Positions 32,491 to 45,025 of a stretch of DNA of 64,000 bases are shown one piece after another. Position 1 is the stretch's first letter. The number at the start of each line of letters is the position of its first letter. The position numbers and the translations under genes were made by a program. Source of the stretch: Diospyros lotus (taxonomy: Eukaryota > Streptophyta > Magnoliopsida > Ericales > Ebenaceae); contig NW_026267104.1 of the NCBI RefSeq assembly GCF_014633365.1, positions 3,720,001 through 3,784,000 of the forward strand, read 5' to 3'. Below the pieces are notes generated by a model that had not been told where the DNA came from, searched no databases, and worked only from the letters and a program-made list of their open reading frames with translations.

Positions 32491-35400
32491 AGATCAATTT
32501 TGGTATTGTAATGAAGAGAATGTAGTTGCCGAGGACGATGAGATTGAGTAGGGGTGGACAATGAATGTGCATCATAGGCTAGTGAGATCATTGTGCCTAT
32601 GGTTTGGATGAAGTTTAGAGACGACAACGAGAGATTTTTGAATTGTACAAAACATATGCTTGTAGTGTGGTTTCCCTGTTAGTAAAAGATCTTCAAGAAA
32701 AAATGATGATGGGTTGTTGAAGTATGTAACATTAATTTGTTTGTAGTCGAGAAGGTCGGAGAATTGGGGATACAAGCAGTTCTTTGAGGCCTCAACCAAC
32801 CATCATAACAGGGTGTTTTGCTAGGTTGACAGCAATGACAGATTTGAACGGAGCATGTCGTGTTACCAAAGTCATCCTGGAGCATAATCACCCTACAAGT
32901 CCTTCAAAATCTAGGCTTTATCGATATAATCGACAATTGACTAAAAAGGTGAAACGAAAACTTGAAGTTAACGACATACCTGGTATTCCAATGCATAAGA
33001 GTTACAACTTAGTTGTTGTTGAATTAGGTGGATATGAGAATCTCCCATTTATAGAAAAGGATTGTCAAAATTATATTGATTAGATTAGGCGATTAAGACT
33101 TGGGGAGGGTGATGCAGCTGCCATACAAGTCTACTTTACAAAAATGCAAGCCTAATGTCCTGGTTTTTTCTTTAGTTTTGATTTGGACAATGATTGTCGA
33201 CTGAAGAACGTGTTCTGGGCCTATAATAGGTGTAGACAAGCATATAAGGAATTTAACGATATTGTCACATTCGATACGATGTACTTGACTAATAAATACG
33301 ATATGCCATTTGCCCCTTTTGTTGGTGTCAATCATTATGAACAGTCAACGTTGTTTGGATGTGGGTTAGTATCCAATGAGGATACTTGAACTTTTGTTTG
33401 GTTGTTTCGGACTTAGCTTGAGTGCATGAAGGGTCAGGCCCCCGCTGGTATAATAACTGATCAAGATAGGGCCATGCAAAATGCCATTCAAATTGTTTTT
33501 CCGAACACAAGGCAAAGATAGTGTTTATAGCACATATTGAAGAAGTTGCCTGAAAAATTTGGGGCCATGCTCACAAGGCTGCAATACTTTCCGCCATGCA
33601 TGAAGTTGTTTAGGAATCAGAAACCCCTGAAGAATTTGAACAAGGTTGGATTTCATTCATTGACATGTATACATTGTATGGCAATGAGTGGTTGTCTAGG
33701 CTATTCAGTGAAAGATGTCATTGGGTACCTTGTTATTTGAAAACAAGTTTTTGGGTTGGGATGTCAACGATGCAACAAAGTGAGAGTATGAATGCATTTT
33801 TCGATTGATACGTCACCTCAAAAACCTCGTTGAGGCAATTTGTTAAACAGTACGAGTGAGCTTTGAGGTGTAAGGTTGAAAATGAGGTTCAAGTAGATTT
33901 TAAGTCCTATTCACAGATAGTACCATGCGCAACTCAGTATAGTATCGAGAAACAATTCCAGGAGGTTTACACAATCTCAAAATGCAAAGAATTTCAAGAA
34001 GAGCTCACTGGAAAAATGTATTGTGATATTATCTCAGCCGAAGTTGGGTGCCATGGAACTACATACGAAGTCCAAGAAGACATCATACTCCACGAAACAA
34101 GAATGAATAGAAAGAGATTTACAGTTATGTTTGAGGGAGAGAAGTGTCACATTGATTGCAGTTGTCACTTGTTTGAATGTCAAGGGATAGTCTATAGACA
34201 TGCTCTTTCGGTATTGATTCGAAATGGTGTGGCATTGCTTCCTGACCATTATATCTTCAGGAGATGGAGGAGAGATGTGCCTAGAGCATATAGAAAGGGG
34301 AAGATAAATTACAATGATTGGGTTACCACTCTTGAGCAGGGACGATACGATCAATTACATGGGTTATTTGACGAGGTGGCAAATTTGGTGATGGATGATG
34401 ATGAACGCACTTGCAATTTAGCGAAGTTGGTTCAAAATGAACTGAAAGACTTGACCATTTCGAGACCAATAACAAGATGTGGTAGTAATCACCTCTGATT
34501 GTCCCAAAGGTGCAAGGACATCATCTGTTCCCATTTTGGATCTGCATTGCACGATAACCAATGGATCTCCAAGAAAATTCACTACAAAAAAATCGGCATT
34601 TAGCGACGATTTTTTGCATTTAGCAGCGGTTTTTAACCGCCGCTAAGTAATTTAGCGGCGATTTTCAAAACTGCCGCTAAGTTAGCCGTCGCGGAGCGTT
34701 TAGCGGCGGTTTTTAGCAACCGCTGGAATAACCGCCGCTAATTTTAAATTTTGCGGCGGCTTTAAAAATCGCCGCTAAATAAGTGATTTAGCGGCAGTTT
34801 CTATAATATTTAGTGGCGATTTTGAAACCGCTGCTAAAAATTAAAAAAAAATTAATTTTAGCAGCAGTTTCAAAACCGCCGCTAAAATTAATAAAAAAAA
34901 TTAAATTGTTAATTTTAGCGACAGTTTTGAAACCGTCGCTAAAATTAATTTTTTTTTTTTTGCCCGCGTAAGCCAGCCCGCGCCTGTGTCCGACTCGCCC
35001 TGCCTTTGCGCGCCATGTGGCCGCTTGTGCCCACATTATGTGGCGATGCTGGAAATTAAATCTCAGCGTGCTCTCCCTAAGTTTCGAACCCAAGATCCCT
35101 TGTGCGCACGCACGCGTGAATCGCCTGATCTGTGAATAACCCCTTAACATATATGCACATATATATATTATATACTAATCTAACAACTAATTTTCAGAAT
35201 TATATTTTATATTTTTTAATATATATTAAAAACATTTATTAATTTATTATTTTTTAAAAGAATAATAGAATAAATTAAATAAATTAATTGATTGATTAAA
35301 AATAAAAAAGAAGAATTTATATATTTTTTAAAAATTATTAAAAAATTAAATTTATTTTTTTAAAATTATATTTTTAATGAATTTTGCTATTAATTTAAAT

Positions 35401-36455
35401 GCAATTTTAAATTTATTTTTAAGATTTTATATTTATTTAATTTTTAATTATTTTCTTAAGCAAAATTTAATTTTTTTAATGAAAATAATGAATTTTAATA
35501 TTTAAGATTTTTATTTAATTTTAATTTTTAATTATTTTTTTTGAATTTTGCAACAGTTTTCAAAAATCGCCGCTAAATTTAATTTTTTAATGAATTTTGC
35601 GGCGGTTTTCAAAAACCGTCGCAAATATTATTTTATTTTTAATTTTAAATTATTTAATTTTTTTTGAATTTTGCAGCGGTTTTCAAAAACTGCCGCAAAT
35701 GTTAATTTAATTTTAATTTTAAATTTAGCGACGATTTTTCAAAAATCACCGCTAAATTTAATTTTTTTTTGAATTTTGCGGTGGTTTTTGAAAACCGTCG
35801 CAAATGTTAATTTAATTTTAATTTTAATTTTAAATTATTTTTTTTTGAATTTACTGGTGGTTTCTATAAAACCGCTGCGAAATAGAATTTAATTTTTTTT
35901 TTAAATTTAGCGACGATTTTTTAGAAATCGCCGCAAAAAAAACATGTTTTACTGAATTTAGTGGCGATTTTATGAAACTGCCGCAAAATTTTAAAAAAAT
36001 CGCTGCAAAAATCATATTTTGCGACGGTTTCAAAACCACCGCAAAATACCATGTTTTGCGGCGATTTTTAAAACTGCCGCCAAAAAATCGTTGTAAAAAA
36101 TTAATTTTTTTTTAGTGATTTCGTAAGAAGGGAATATTGGAAACGAGGTCTAAGAAAAGTAAGATATGTTTACGACTCTATTTTAGGTATATGTTATATA
36201 CTATCAAATGTTCGTATACAATGGCTGAGACTATTTTTTGCCTAGGTACCTTCGAATAAAAGTAAAGGAAATATGACAATGCAAAAGGAAAGACAACCAA
36301 TGAAATGCCTAACACAAGCATTAGTCAATCCAGTGCAAACCCCACTAACTTACTCACAACAGGTGCATGAATTATGAAGTGTATCAGGGGCCGAATTATG
36401 GAATGGGTCAACCATTTATACCAACCCATGTGCCACCCCAACATCCCAAGGATGA
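32490..36455 (+). pseudogene. FAR1/FRS-like (MULE-derived) pseudogene, interrupted by CACTA
   Basis: Relic of a FAR1-RELATED SEQUENCE-type protein or MULE transposase, families that share the FAR1 DNA-binding, MULE transposase and SWIM domains. Pieces in order: FAR1 domain at about 32600-33080 (VTKVILEHNHP, GGYENLPFIEKDCQNYI); MULE core at about 33170-33530 (FDTMYLTNKYDMPFAPFVG, AGIITDQDRAMQ); a middle part in a second frame (about 33560-33860); SWIM finger at about 34130-34210 with CSCHLFECQGIVYRHAL. Stops and frame changes are frequent. A CACTA element (34580-36117) splits the C-terminal region. An intron with GT...CTAG borders seems to lie at about 36162-36243, so this was not a processed copy. 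Confidence 0.8.
34580..36117. mobile_element. Non-autonomous CACTA element, 1.54 kb
   Basis: Ends CACTACAAAAAAATCGGC and (minus strand) CACTAAAAAAAAATTA, flanked by a 3-bp duplication ATT (34577-34579 and 36118-36120). It is almost wholly subterminal GCGGCGGTTT and AAACCGCCGC palindromes separated by AT-rich DNA. A GC-rich block at about 34967-35140 is an inverted relative of 23740-23850 and 30440-30600 in the other two elements. No coding capacity. Confidence 0.88.
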
Positions 36456-36682
36456 CGAGAGGTGATAGGATCATAGTTTGGAGATAGCAATAACTTATGA
36501 TTTCATGACAAATTTGTGTCAGATGTAATTTTCGTAACAGTAAGCTTGTTGATGCATGACTAATTTGTGTTAAATGTAAATCTCAAAATGATGCATGCGA
36601 TTGCTTAGTACTTCTATTTTTTTATTTTTTTTGTATGGTGCATTTTCGGTTATGCAAATAATGAGTGTGATACAGAATGGGA

Positions 36683-36723
36683 TGTTCGCCCAAAATGTCA
36701 GGGCAAACTTGCATTTTGGCGGA
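36683..36723. repeat. Short inverted repeat
   Basis: Arms GTTCGCCCAAAATG and CATTTTGGCGGAC with a 14-nt loop, in AT-rich DNA downstream of the FRS relic. The TTCGCC and GGCGGAC words resemble the array hairpins, but homology is not established. Confidence 0.4.
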
Positions 36724-36739
36724 CTTTATCAATGATAAT

Positions 36740-37978
36740 TCATAGTTAACACACTGAGAAACTTTTAATTTCTTCCCATTTCTAAGGTGTGTGTTTTGTC
36801 GGTGTTTAAGGTAATATTGATATCTTGCTTAAGAAGAGTAGTGACAGAGTACTCTTAATAAGTATTTACCTATATAAGAGTAGAAGTAGGTCGCTTCTAT
36901 AAGAACTATTCAGATGGCTTGGGTTCTCTAGAGCTCTCATGAATTCAGGATGCTGTCCAGGACCAAAATGGATACAATCATATAGAACTCAATGGTATAA
37001 GATGAGTTGTGTGTGATATCTATTATCTCGATTTACCATGAGAATGATAGTTCAAGAGCTAGCCTCACTATTTCTTCAGTAAGTTCGATAGATATTCATT
37101 AAGAAATGTTCAAGTCCAAAAGACACCTTACCTGACGCATAACTTATCTGTTTGCTCTCTATAATCTCATGTCGATTTGTTTTGTTTTGTATCAACACAC
37201 TTACACTCGTGTGGGGGATTGTTGTGTGTGAGTGTTATGTGCTATGTATGTGGGAGTATTTGTCCCACATTGCTTGGTGAGGAGATTCAAAGTGGGTTTA
37301 AATGGCCCAAATCATGATATTGGGTTTGGGTCCTAAAGGGCACCCAAATTTTGTGAGCGGGCGAACCCATACCCACATGCGCGTGCTATCTGTCCGGTCG
37401 GTTCGGAAAGAATAAAATAATATATTTTTTATTAAAATTTTATTTAATATATGATTTTAATTTTCTTTTATCCAACAATTGCTCCGTGTTTTCTTCAGTG
37501 CTGTCCCAACAACTTTTCAAATAATCTGCTTCCTAGTCCAACATGTCACAATCCCAATGCCTTTTTTTTGGATTTCATGCATGGTTGCCTCCATTTTCCT
37601 GTGATTATGTCAGGTTGTCCAATGCTATGTGTATAATTGAGCTTCCAGTTCCTGTGAAAGAGATCAGCAACTTCAGTCCCTCCTTCTCGCTGTAGTACGA
37701 AAATCAGAGAGGTTATTCTCTGATTTTTCTTCCTTCTACCAGCCAAAATCAAAGGCCCAGTTTGTGTGTTCCTTTCTTTATTATTCTATTAGAGAGCAAA
37801 TACCGTTTGAGTTCTGTTAGCTCTGGTCGTTCTTGGTTGTTGTTCTGCCGGTGAGATCGTTTCATCCTACTAAAACTATCGCTGTAATCTACTAGCTAGC
37901 TGTCGGTGTAGGGCGATTCAGTCTTCAGGACAACGCTTTTACGTGATTCGATCTGTATTAATTTCCTTGTTCGTTACA
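36740..37978 (+). mobile_element. Copia-type retrotransposon 3' end with LTR
   Basis: About 480 bp of post-pol sequence leads to a purine tract (GTGTGGGGGA, 37209-37218) and an LTR-like block starting TGTTGTGTGTGAG at 37220, with a TGTGGGAGTATTTGTCCCACA dyad at about 37247-37267. The likely end is GTTACA near 37978, uncertain because no target duplication can be tested. Coding parts are absent. It lies beside the zinc-finger leader relic at 38043. Confidence 0.5.
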
Positions 37979-38042
37979 GTGCCATCTACTTCGACCATTA
38001 TTAGCAGCTTTCTTATACTGATTTTATATTAATTATTACTAT

Positions 38043-38120
38043 TTACCTGGTAAAGAAAGAGAGAAAAAAGAGTTGTAGATGGCCTAGTGTAGTTTGGGAC
38101 CAACATAGTCAATATATATA
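38043..38120 (-). repeat. Relic leader of a zinc-finger paralog
   Basis: GAGTTGTAGATGGCCTAGTG and a TAGTTTGGGACC stretch match the leader of gene K (about 50985-51035, which has GAGTTGTAGATTATGGCAG and TAGTGTGGTTTGGGATTCAA). No finger-coding sequence is present to the left; copia-type sequence replaces it. Further right, about 38255-38320 matches 44885-44945 (TGTATTTGACACCTAACTAA). Confidence 0.5.
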
Positions 38121-39422
38121 TACACAAACGAAGTTGGATCAAGAATGAGGATTTGAATATTACCGTTTCTCATCTTACTTTTTATTTTTAAATTTTTAAA
38201 AATATATATTACTATATATATATATATATGAATATATAAGTTTGCGATTGGTCATAAGAAGGAAATGGTTGTCATATATAATAGTTGAAATTTATGTGTA
38301 TTTGACACCTAACTAATTTTTTATTAATTACATGTAATTATAATAAATTATATATGTATTTTTTTGTAGCTATTAAAAATTAAAAAAAATAATTTTGTGA
38401 GTTGTATTCAATTCATACATCTATATATGTTTTGAACTAATATTTGTTATATTTTAAATAAGAAGCGAGCAGGAAAGGCAAACAAAGAAGGTGACTATTA
38501 ATTAGTTTGAGAAGAAGATACATACATATATATATATATAATGCAGTATTCTCTTAACAAAATCTAATTAAGATAATACAATTAATCTGTTAACAAAGAC
38601 TGAGAAATTGAGTGAATTTAAATATAAAATATAAGAACAATTAATGGGGTGACATGGGGGAAGGGAAGGGAAGGAAGGAAAGATGGAAAGAATCGTCTTG
38701 GATGGTGGGAATAGAAAGATGGTGGAAGAGAATTTTTTTTTCTTTTTTCTTTCAAAAATCTCACTTCTCACCCACAACAGAGTCACATTTTTCCTAATTT
38801 CTAGGATCACATACCTCTGATTAACTCTAGTATCCGTTTTGATTCATACTTTACTAAGTTTACTTGTTTGATTTGAATTATATAACCTTAACAAATCAAA
38901 TTTCATCTGCTAAATTTTGTTTATATCCAATCCAATCTAACCATTGTTAATAACTACCCAACCTAACCATTCTTGATTTTGTTTGATCTAGGCCATTAGA
39001 GCACTTATTTATTGATTTTATGTTATTGGGCTGAGTTTTTTTAAGCTAATTAAATTGATTTTAATTCAAAAAAGTCAATTAATTTAAATTTAATGGAATC
39101 AAGCCCAAAGAGTCAAGCTCTAAGGGAAGCACTTGCACATCCACATAGAGAGAGACGATATGTTTGCCACTCTGAAAATGTAATGTTTTAAATTTTAATC
39201 TAATATAGTCTATCCCAAATTCAGGGGCGAATCGAAGACTTGGGCAGAAAACAACTCAACCATACTCAAGAATTAAATATGTTTATATACATATACACAT
39301 ATGTTTTTAATATATTAATATTTATATTAGTTGGTATTGAATATATTATATTTTTAAAGATTTTATTAATTAATAAATATATTTAGATATTAAAAATTAA
39401 ATATGTTATATATATATATTTT
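38121..39422. other. AT-rich intergenic mosaic
   Basis: No gene seen. Blocks recur elsewhere: about 39195-39280 resembles 58930-58985 (TCGAAGACTTGGGCAG), and about 39300-39410 resembles 43480-43570 and 57490-57600. Compound TA microsatellites lie at 38211-38230 and 38527-38540. Confidence 0.6.
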
Positions 39423-40375
39423 GGGAAATTCTATTCAGAACCCGAAAATTTACTCTTCAAAACCCATGTCCCATCAAAATTTTCAATAATTTTAATATAC
39501 CTCTTTTACCCTCACAACCCACAACCAACTCTCTCCTCCGATCACCTCTCATCGTCGGCCATCACCTTGCATCTCTCATCGCCAGCCATCACCTACATAA
39601 ATATATATACACACACACTCAAACACAGGATATATATATACACATTCTAAATATTTGTATTTTAAGTAATTTTAAATTAATTAATTTTAAATTTTTTTTA
39701 AGTATAAAAAATTCAACAAGATGATTTAAAATTTAAAATTAGTTAAATTATAATTACTTAAAATATAGATATTTAAAATTTATTTATTTATATTATTTGA
39801 AAATTTAATTATATTTGTTATTTTTTATATTAATTATATTTTTATATTTCACATTTTAAATATATGTGTGAGAATGAAATCAATGATATTTTAAAAAACG
39901 AGTAAAAAAATTTAAAAGGCCTAAACTTAAAAACATAAAAAATAAATACATTAATAAAAAAATAAAAAATTTAAAAGACCTCCGCACCGCGAGGCGCAGG
40001 GGCTGCTGAAACCCCCGCACTTCGCGGTGCGGGGGTTTCAGCAGCCTCCGCACCGCGAAGTGTGGAGGTTTCCATGGCTGCGGCTGCCATGGCCACGACC
40101 AAGCTTTTTTGTGTTAGTGTGTATATATATATATATAGGTGTGTGATATATATATATATACATACATAGGGTTCATGACTGCATGTGTGTGTATATATAT
40201 ATATATGTATGTGTTTGTGTGTGTATGTTTGTGTGCGGGAGAGAAATAGAGAGACTGACAATTGGAGAAGAAAGTGGGTTGTGAAGGGGTAAAATAGAAA
40301 TTTTAAAATTAGTGTGGAATTTTATGAGATATGGGTTATGAAGAGTAAAAACACATGTTCTAAATAGAATTTCCC
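39423..40375. mobile_element. Non-autonomous MULE-like element with long TIRs
   Basis: Terminal inverted repeats of about 100 bp (39423-39525 and 40275-40375, starting GGGAAATTCTAT) are flanked by a perfect 9-bp duplication ATATATTTT (39414-39422 and 40376-40384). A 9-bp duplication with long TIRs is typical of Mutator-like elements. The interior has AT-rich DNA, TA/TG microsatellites and a GC-rich hairpin. No transposase. Confidence 0.78.
40001..40046. repeat. Perfect 20-bp-arm GC-rich hairpin
   Basis: GGCTGCTGAAACCCCCGCAC and its exact reverse complement, separated by TTCGCG. It lies in a larger set of related words (CTCCGCACCGCGA at about 39980-40075) within the MULE-like element. It could be a terminator-like structure or a captured palindrome; no function can be assigned. 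Confidence 0.85.
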
Positions 40376-40382
40376 ATATATT

Positions 40383-40383
40383 T

Positions 40384-40437
<54 letters not shown>
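40383..40437. repeat. Compound (TA)n(GA)n microsatellite
   Basis: A TA run followed directly by a GA run. The same compound form recurs about twenty times in the window (for example 18650, 31085, 44520, 45000, 52130, 57605, 59255 inverted, 63710 inverted), often next to zinc-finger leaders or repeated blocks. Confidence 0.9.
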
Positions 40438-40440
<3 letters not shown>

Positions 40441-40694
40441 TGGAGAAGAGAAATGAGCAGTACAAGAATACAAAGCCTTAATGGTAGCTCATCAATTATT
40501 TAGCTCAGAGTAATTATTTTTTTTCTTTTGGTTAATTTTGTATTTATTTAGTTACTATAATTTGGAACTTAAGTTTTCATTTTGTATTCTGTGAAGAAGT
40601 GCATATTTGTCTTTCTTTATTGATTGGATAAAATGGAATTTGATAATTTTATTAGATATTAAACAAATAATCGCCGCAGAATATATAATGTGGT

Positions 40695-41257
40695 GGATGT
40701 GGCGGTCAAATATGCCCAACCTCCAGAGAAGGAATTAAAAACTTCAAAGGCGTCTGCTAACTAGTAGCGCTTATGGGTCTGCATCGTCCGACCGACCTTA
40801 CAGCTATCCATACGAAAGGTGTAACAAGGTCTAGATCTATGAATACAAGCTCAACCTTCATCTAAGGAGAGAACATCCTGGGCATGCATTTGCTGGAGGA
40901 CAATGCCGAGAACCCACAATCTGCTGCTATATATTGACAATAATGATTTGGATGAAGGCAGTGAACCACGATGGAAGAAAACGTGGAAGCAGTAAGTTCA
41001 GAAGCAAAGCAAATCCAAGGCAAATCTGAAGCAAATCTGCAGCTAGCTGCCTCCTACAAAGGTTGCACGTAAGGGTTCAACCGCGTCGCCCGCCAACATG
41101 AATGTTGCTGCTGCAAAAAAAAAAAAAAAAAAGCCATGGCCGGTCAAAGAAGAGATATATGAATTAAGAAGATAGCGAAGAAACAGAAGAGGATGGGTGG
41201 AGATATGCTGAAAATAACGAGGACGACCATGAAGAGACCGAGTACGAGGAGGACTAG
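40695..41257 (+). pseudogene. YY1-like C2H2 zinc-finger gene fragment (C-terminal part)
   Basis: Translations in two or three frames match the C-terminal half of plant YY1-type transcription factors as I know the family. An YAQPPEKELKTSKA linker precedes a last finger, SYPYERCNK...EYKLNLHLRREHPGH; the first finger Cys is now Tyr, and an in-frame TAG falls within it. A shifted segment has GSTASPANMNVAAA-like and lysine-rich sequence spanning an 18-A run (about 41114-41131). The acidic end EEDGWRYAENNEDDHEETEY, then EED, stops at TAG 41255-41257. Upstream fingers are absent. It is a broken partial copy, perhaps retroposed or captured. Confidence 0.65.
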
Positions 41258-42307
41258 CTAGGAAGGATTGCAAGAGTACCCCACCCCACAACCAGTTTGA
41301 GCTGATTTCATTTTTGTACATGCCTTAATATTTGCCGGAATGCAGCCGCTTGCCAGTACCAAGAGTTTGACTGCTTTGTAGTGTACATTATAAGTGTCTC
41401 CTGCATCTGCCGTGTGTCCTAGGCGGTGATCCTCCTCCACTTCCAAGTAAAATATTAAATTGAAGTTGACGTACGGTGGGTTCGCATTGTATTTGTAGCG
41501 CTGAAACTGAAAGCTCCCTCTCTCTTTCTGTGCCTGTGCTGAGAGGAGTTTTGAAATTTTAAAGTTTTCCTTTCCTGAGTTTTAGTTATTTGTTTGTTAG
41601 ATCTTTTAGTGCTATAATTTTATTTATTAACAAATTGAAATTATTAAATGAAATGTTATATATATTAAATTATCTTAAATTACAAGTCCGCGCACCCAAT
41701 GCATTCGTGATTATGCATTAGTACTGAACACACTATTGAGTCACTTGTAATCCTTATTTAATTATTTTTTAAAAAATAGATTATATTTAACATCTATAAA
41801 ATTTGATAAAGAGAGGACTCTTTTTTGACATTTGAGAAATGAAAAAAATATTATCAACTTTACAACTCTAATTATCTGATTTTAAATGTGTTAAATTAAT
41901 TTCTCATCGTAAATTACAAAGATTGAAAATAAAATAACATAATATATCTAGATAGGTCAAATTAGCCTCCTAATGTGTCAAATCGATGAAATAATTTGTA
42001 CAACAAAATTGTTATATCACTAAACTTATATGATTTATGTTCTCATTCCGAGACGTACAGAAACATAATTGATAACCTTGAACAAGACTCAGAAACATAA
42101 TTGATAACCTTGAACAAGACCCTTTTATTGCAAGAAGATATTAAAAAGAAACTTTGAACAAAACCCTTTTATTCTTTTATGAGATGAATAAATTAAGCAC
42201 TTACATTTTATTCTTTTGCATTGTTCCATAAACATAGCAAAACACACACACACACAAAATCACAAATAAGATCTTGAAAACATACTTTTGCTATTACATG
42301 CATTAGC
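41258..42307. other. Intergenic region, 3' flank of copy J
   Basis: The first ~200 bp may be the 3' UTR of the YY1-like fragment. A 32-bp tandem duplication (AGAAACATAATTGATAACC...) lies at 42059-42122. About 42160-42330 resembles the 3' flank of gene K (49290-49345 and 49810-49920), including CCTTTTATTCTTTT and TGTTTAATGCTTTTGC-like words. No gene seen. Confidence 0.55.
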
Positions 42308-42608
42308 CTACTGTTTAATGCTTTTGCTATTATACTTTTGTGATAGTGGTGACAGAGAAGATCGTGGAGGAGGAAGTGGTTGAGATGGCGGAGGTGGCGG
42401 CAGCGTAGATGCTTGAGAAGGCAGCTCTTTCGGGCCGTGAAAGAGTCGGTGAGATCCACAAATAGAACAAAATATGCTTTCATTGTTGCCGGGGAGGAAC
42501 TCGCTGCAACCATCTAATAACAATACCGGGCTTTCCATTTCTATACTGAAATTTTGGCGATATTCTCATATCAAACAGTGACTTGGAAATTTGCATGATG
42601 ATCAGCCA
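42308..42608 (-). pseudogene. ZF-HD-like mini zinc finger, copy J (frameshifted)
   Basis: The aligned ATG is 42606-42608 (MADHHANFQVTV), followed by TGA at codon 13. A shift of frame then restores EYRQNFSIE and continues with LLLDGCSEF, FCSICGSHRLFHGPKE and a Pro/Ser-rich tail ending at 42308. The first Cys of the finger and the Cys of CGCH are missing (CGSH). It is more diverged from A-I than they are from each other and shares 3' flank with K, so it looks like an older relative outside the tandem array. A 76-residue frame begins at an internal Met (42538). Confidence 0.65.
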
Positions 42609-42682
42609 TTGTAGAGAGAGAGAGAGAGAGTTGGATGAATATGGGTTGCTGAAGTTTGGGAGAAATAGGTATATAGGAGGGG

Positions 42683-42714
<32 letters not shown>

Positions 42715-42884
42715 TATACTTACATGTTCAAAACAAATTAGAAGCATAAACTTTTAGTTCTCAAATTATATTTTTGTTTATGATATAGTGAGTTTATAAA
42801 AATTAGTAAAAAATGCATTTCGCATGCTTGAGATTTATGATAAAATGACACAAATATAAATATTCTTAATATACTTAACGTGGT

Positions 42885-43260
42885 AAAATAAAATAAATCA
42901 TCATTGAATTTTGTATTAAGATATAAAAATATCACTGAGTTTTAATTTTATATACGATTCTATAACCATCGTCAATTACAGTTAAAAAATGCTAACATGA
43001 CGTTAATATGACTAACAATGTGGACGACTACATAACACAAATAATGATAATTGAATTTTGTATAAAAGTATAAAAAATTTATTAAATTTTATACTAAAAT
43101 ACAAAAACGTCAGTATTTTGTTAGTCTCTTTTAACAATAATTAACGAAAATTATGGAATTGTATATTAAATTGAAATTCAAGGTATAAATTGAATTTCAA
43201 TGATATTTTTATATTTTAGAGTAAAATTCAATGATTATTTATGCTATTTAGTCTACTTAA
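42885..43260. mobile_element. Foldback MITE
   Basis: The left part (ATCATCATTGAATTTTGTAT, then TATAAAAATATCACTGA) and the right part are imperfect reverse complements over most of the length. The central sequence carries a second pair around CTAACATGACGTTAATATG. No coding capacity and no clear target duplication was identified. Confidence 0.5.
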
Positions 43261-44523
43261 TATTTAATAGCAACGAATTTTGTTATTCTTAATTAATTTT
43301 AATTAAATATTTAAAATAATAAAAAATACCCAACTCTTTATCTCACATTTCTTTTCTCTTTGTTTCTCCAAATATAAAATGTTTTAAACTATACAACAGT
43401 GCTGCTTTGCTGTTGCTAGTTGAACATAAATTAAGTATGCAATTGAAGAAAGTTAAATGAATATCTTTCATTTAATATACCTGATTTTAATATATTAATA
43501 TTTATATTAGTTTGTATTAAATATATTATATTTAAATAAATTACAAATTAATAAATATATTCAGATATAAAAAGTCTCATGGAATGAATTAGCATTATAA
43601 TTATAATTTTATTTTTAATTTTCTTGTAATTATAACATTTGTTATGTAATTGCCATTAAAATATAGTAATCTAATTTAATCTTAAATTAAAATATAACAA
43701 TTTATTTAACAAATCACCAATAATCAATGTATTGATGCTCCATTTCAGGACCACCGAGGGATTTGACAATTCCGATAATAAGAAAAGTTATATGTCGAAG
43801 GGGACGGCCGGGAAGGGAGGCATGGTGGATGTGAAGAGCAAGTGGGATGGCTGTATAAGGTTATTTTATTAAAATGTGGCTGCAGAGAGCAAACCACTGG
43901 CTGCAACTGCATGCATCTGAAGCTAACATTTTGAAAGCCATATATATATATATATATATATATCTACCTAACACCCACTTACCCTGACTCTAAAAAATTA
44001 AATTTGCACGGTTGCACTCCATTTTTTTGTTTTTGGGTTCCGGGGGGGGGCCCATTTGCGTATCTGCTCCAGGCAGTGACAGCCCACTTAAGCTCTAGTT
44101 TTGATGGACCCTTCCTTACATTCGGTGATTTTCACTGTGTTCATACTTCATACCATACCTTTAGAGAGAGAGAGAGAGAGGCTAATTAATTAATAGCTTA
44201 ATTTGCAAGCTAGCTAGTTCTCTTGCTACTACTTGGAAAGGGTAGGTTTGGCAAAAAAAATAATGTTTTATTTGTTAGTAATGGAGTTTACTACCCAAAC
44301 ATTTACAATTGCATCCACTCTATTCACCAACTATATATATATATATATATACACAAACAAACTAATTAAGGGATTTGAGAGTATTCTGATAATAAGAATA
44401 TACATACCATCTATCTAAATTTATTGGGTTTTAACTAAATTTTATTATTTCAAATTAGTTAATTCTTAATATTTATTAATCCAATAAAAATTAATTGGTT
44501 ATAAATTAATTAGTGTGTACATG

Positions 44524-44562
<39 letters not shown>

Positions 44563-44987
44563 TGATGATGATGATGATGATGATGATTAAAATCCAAAAA
44601 ATGAAAGATTTAAGTGGCATTTGGTTAGAAGAGATAATGGGAGCTGATGGAATAGAAATATGATTCTTTTCAAAATAACGTTTGCTTTGGTTGTCGTTAT
44701 GAGTGAATGAAATGGCTATTAATTACTCAAATTGATAAAAAGATTTTTCATCACAAAACAAATATTTTTTTTTATTTATAGAATGAGTGTTATGATTATA
44801 ATTTTATTTTTAATTTTTCAAAATTATATATTATCGCATATACATATACATATATATATATATAAAATTTTGCCATGGGCCATCAGAAATTGTTGTCAAA
44901 TTAATTAGCTGAAATTTATTCATGTGTATTTGACACCTAACTAATTTCCTATAGTTGAAACGTGGGTATAATTACTTAAATATATAC

Positions 44988-45025
<38 letters not shown>

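Noticed and set aside
39971..40261. Minus-strand Ala-rich frame
   Set aside because: It is produced by the GC-rich hairpin words and TA/TG microsatellites of the MULE-like element; no domain.
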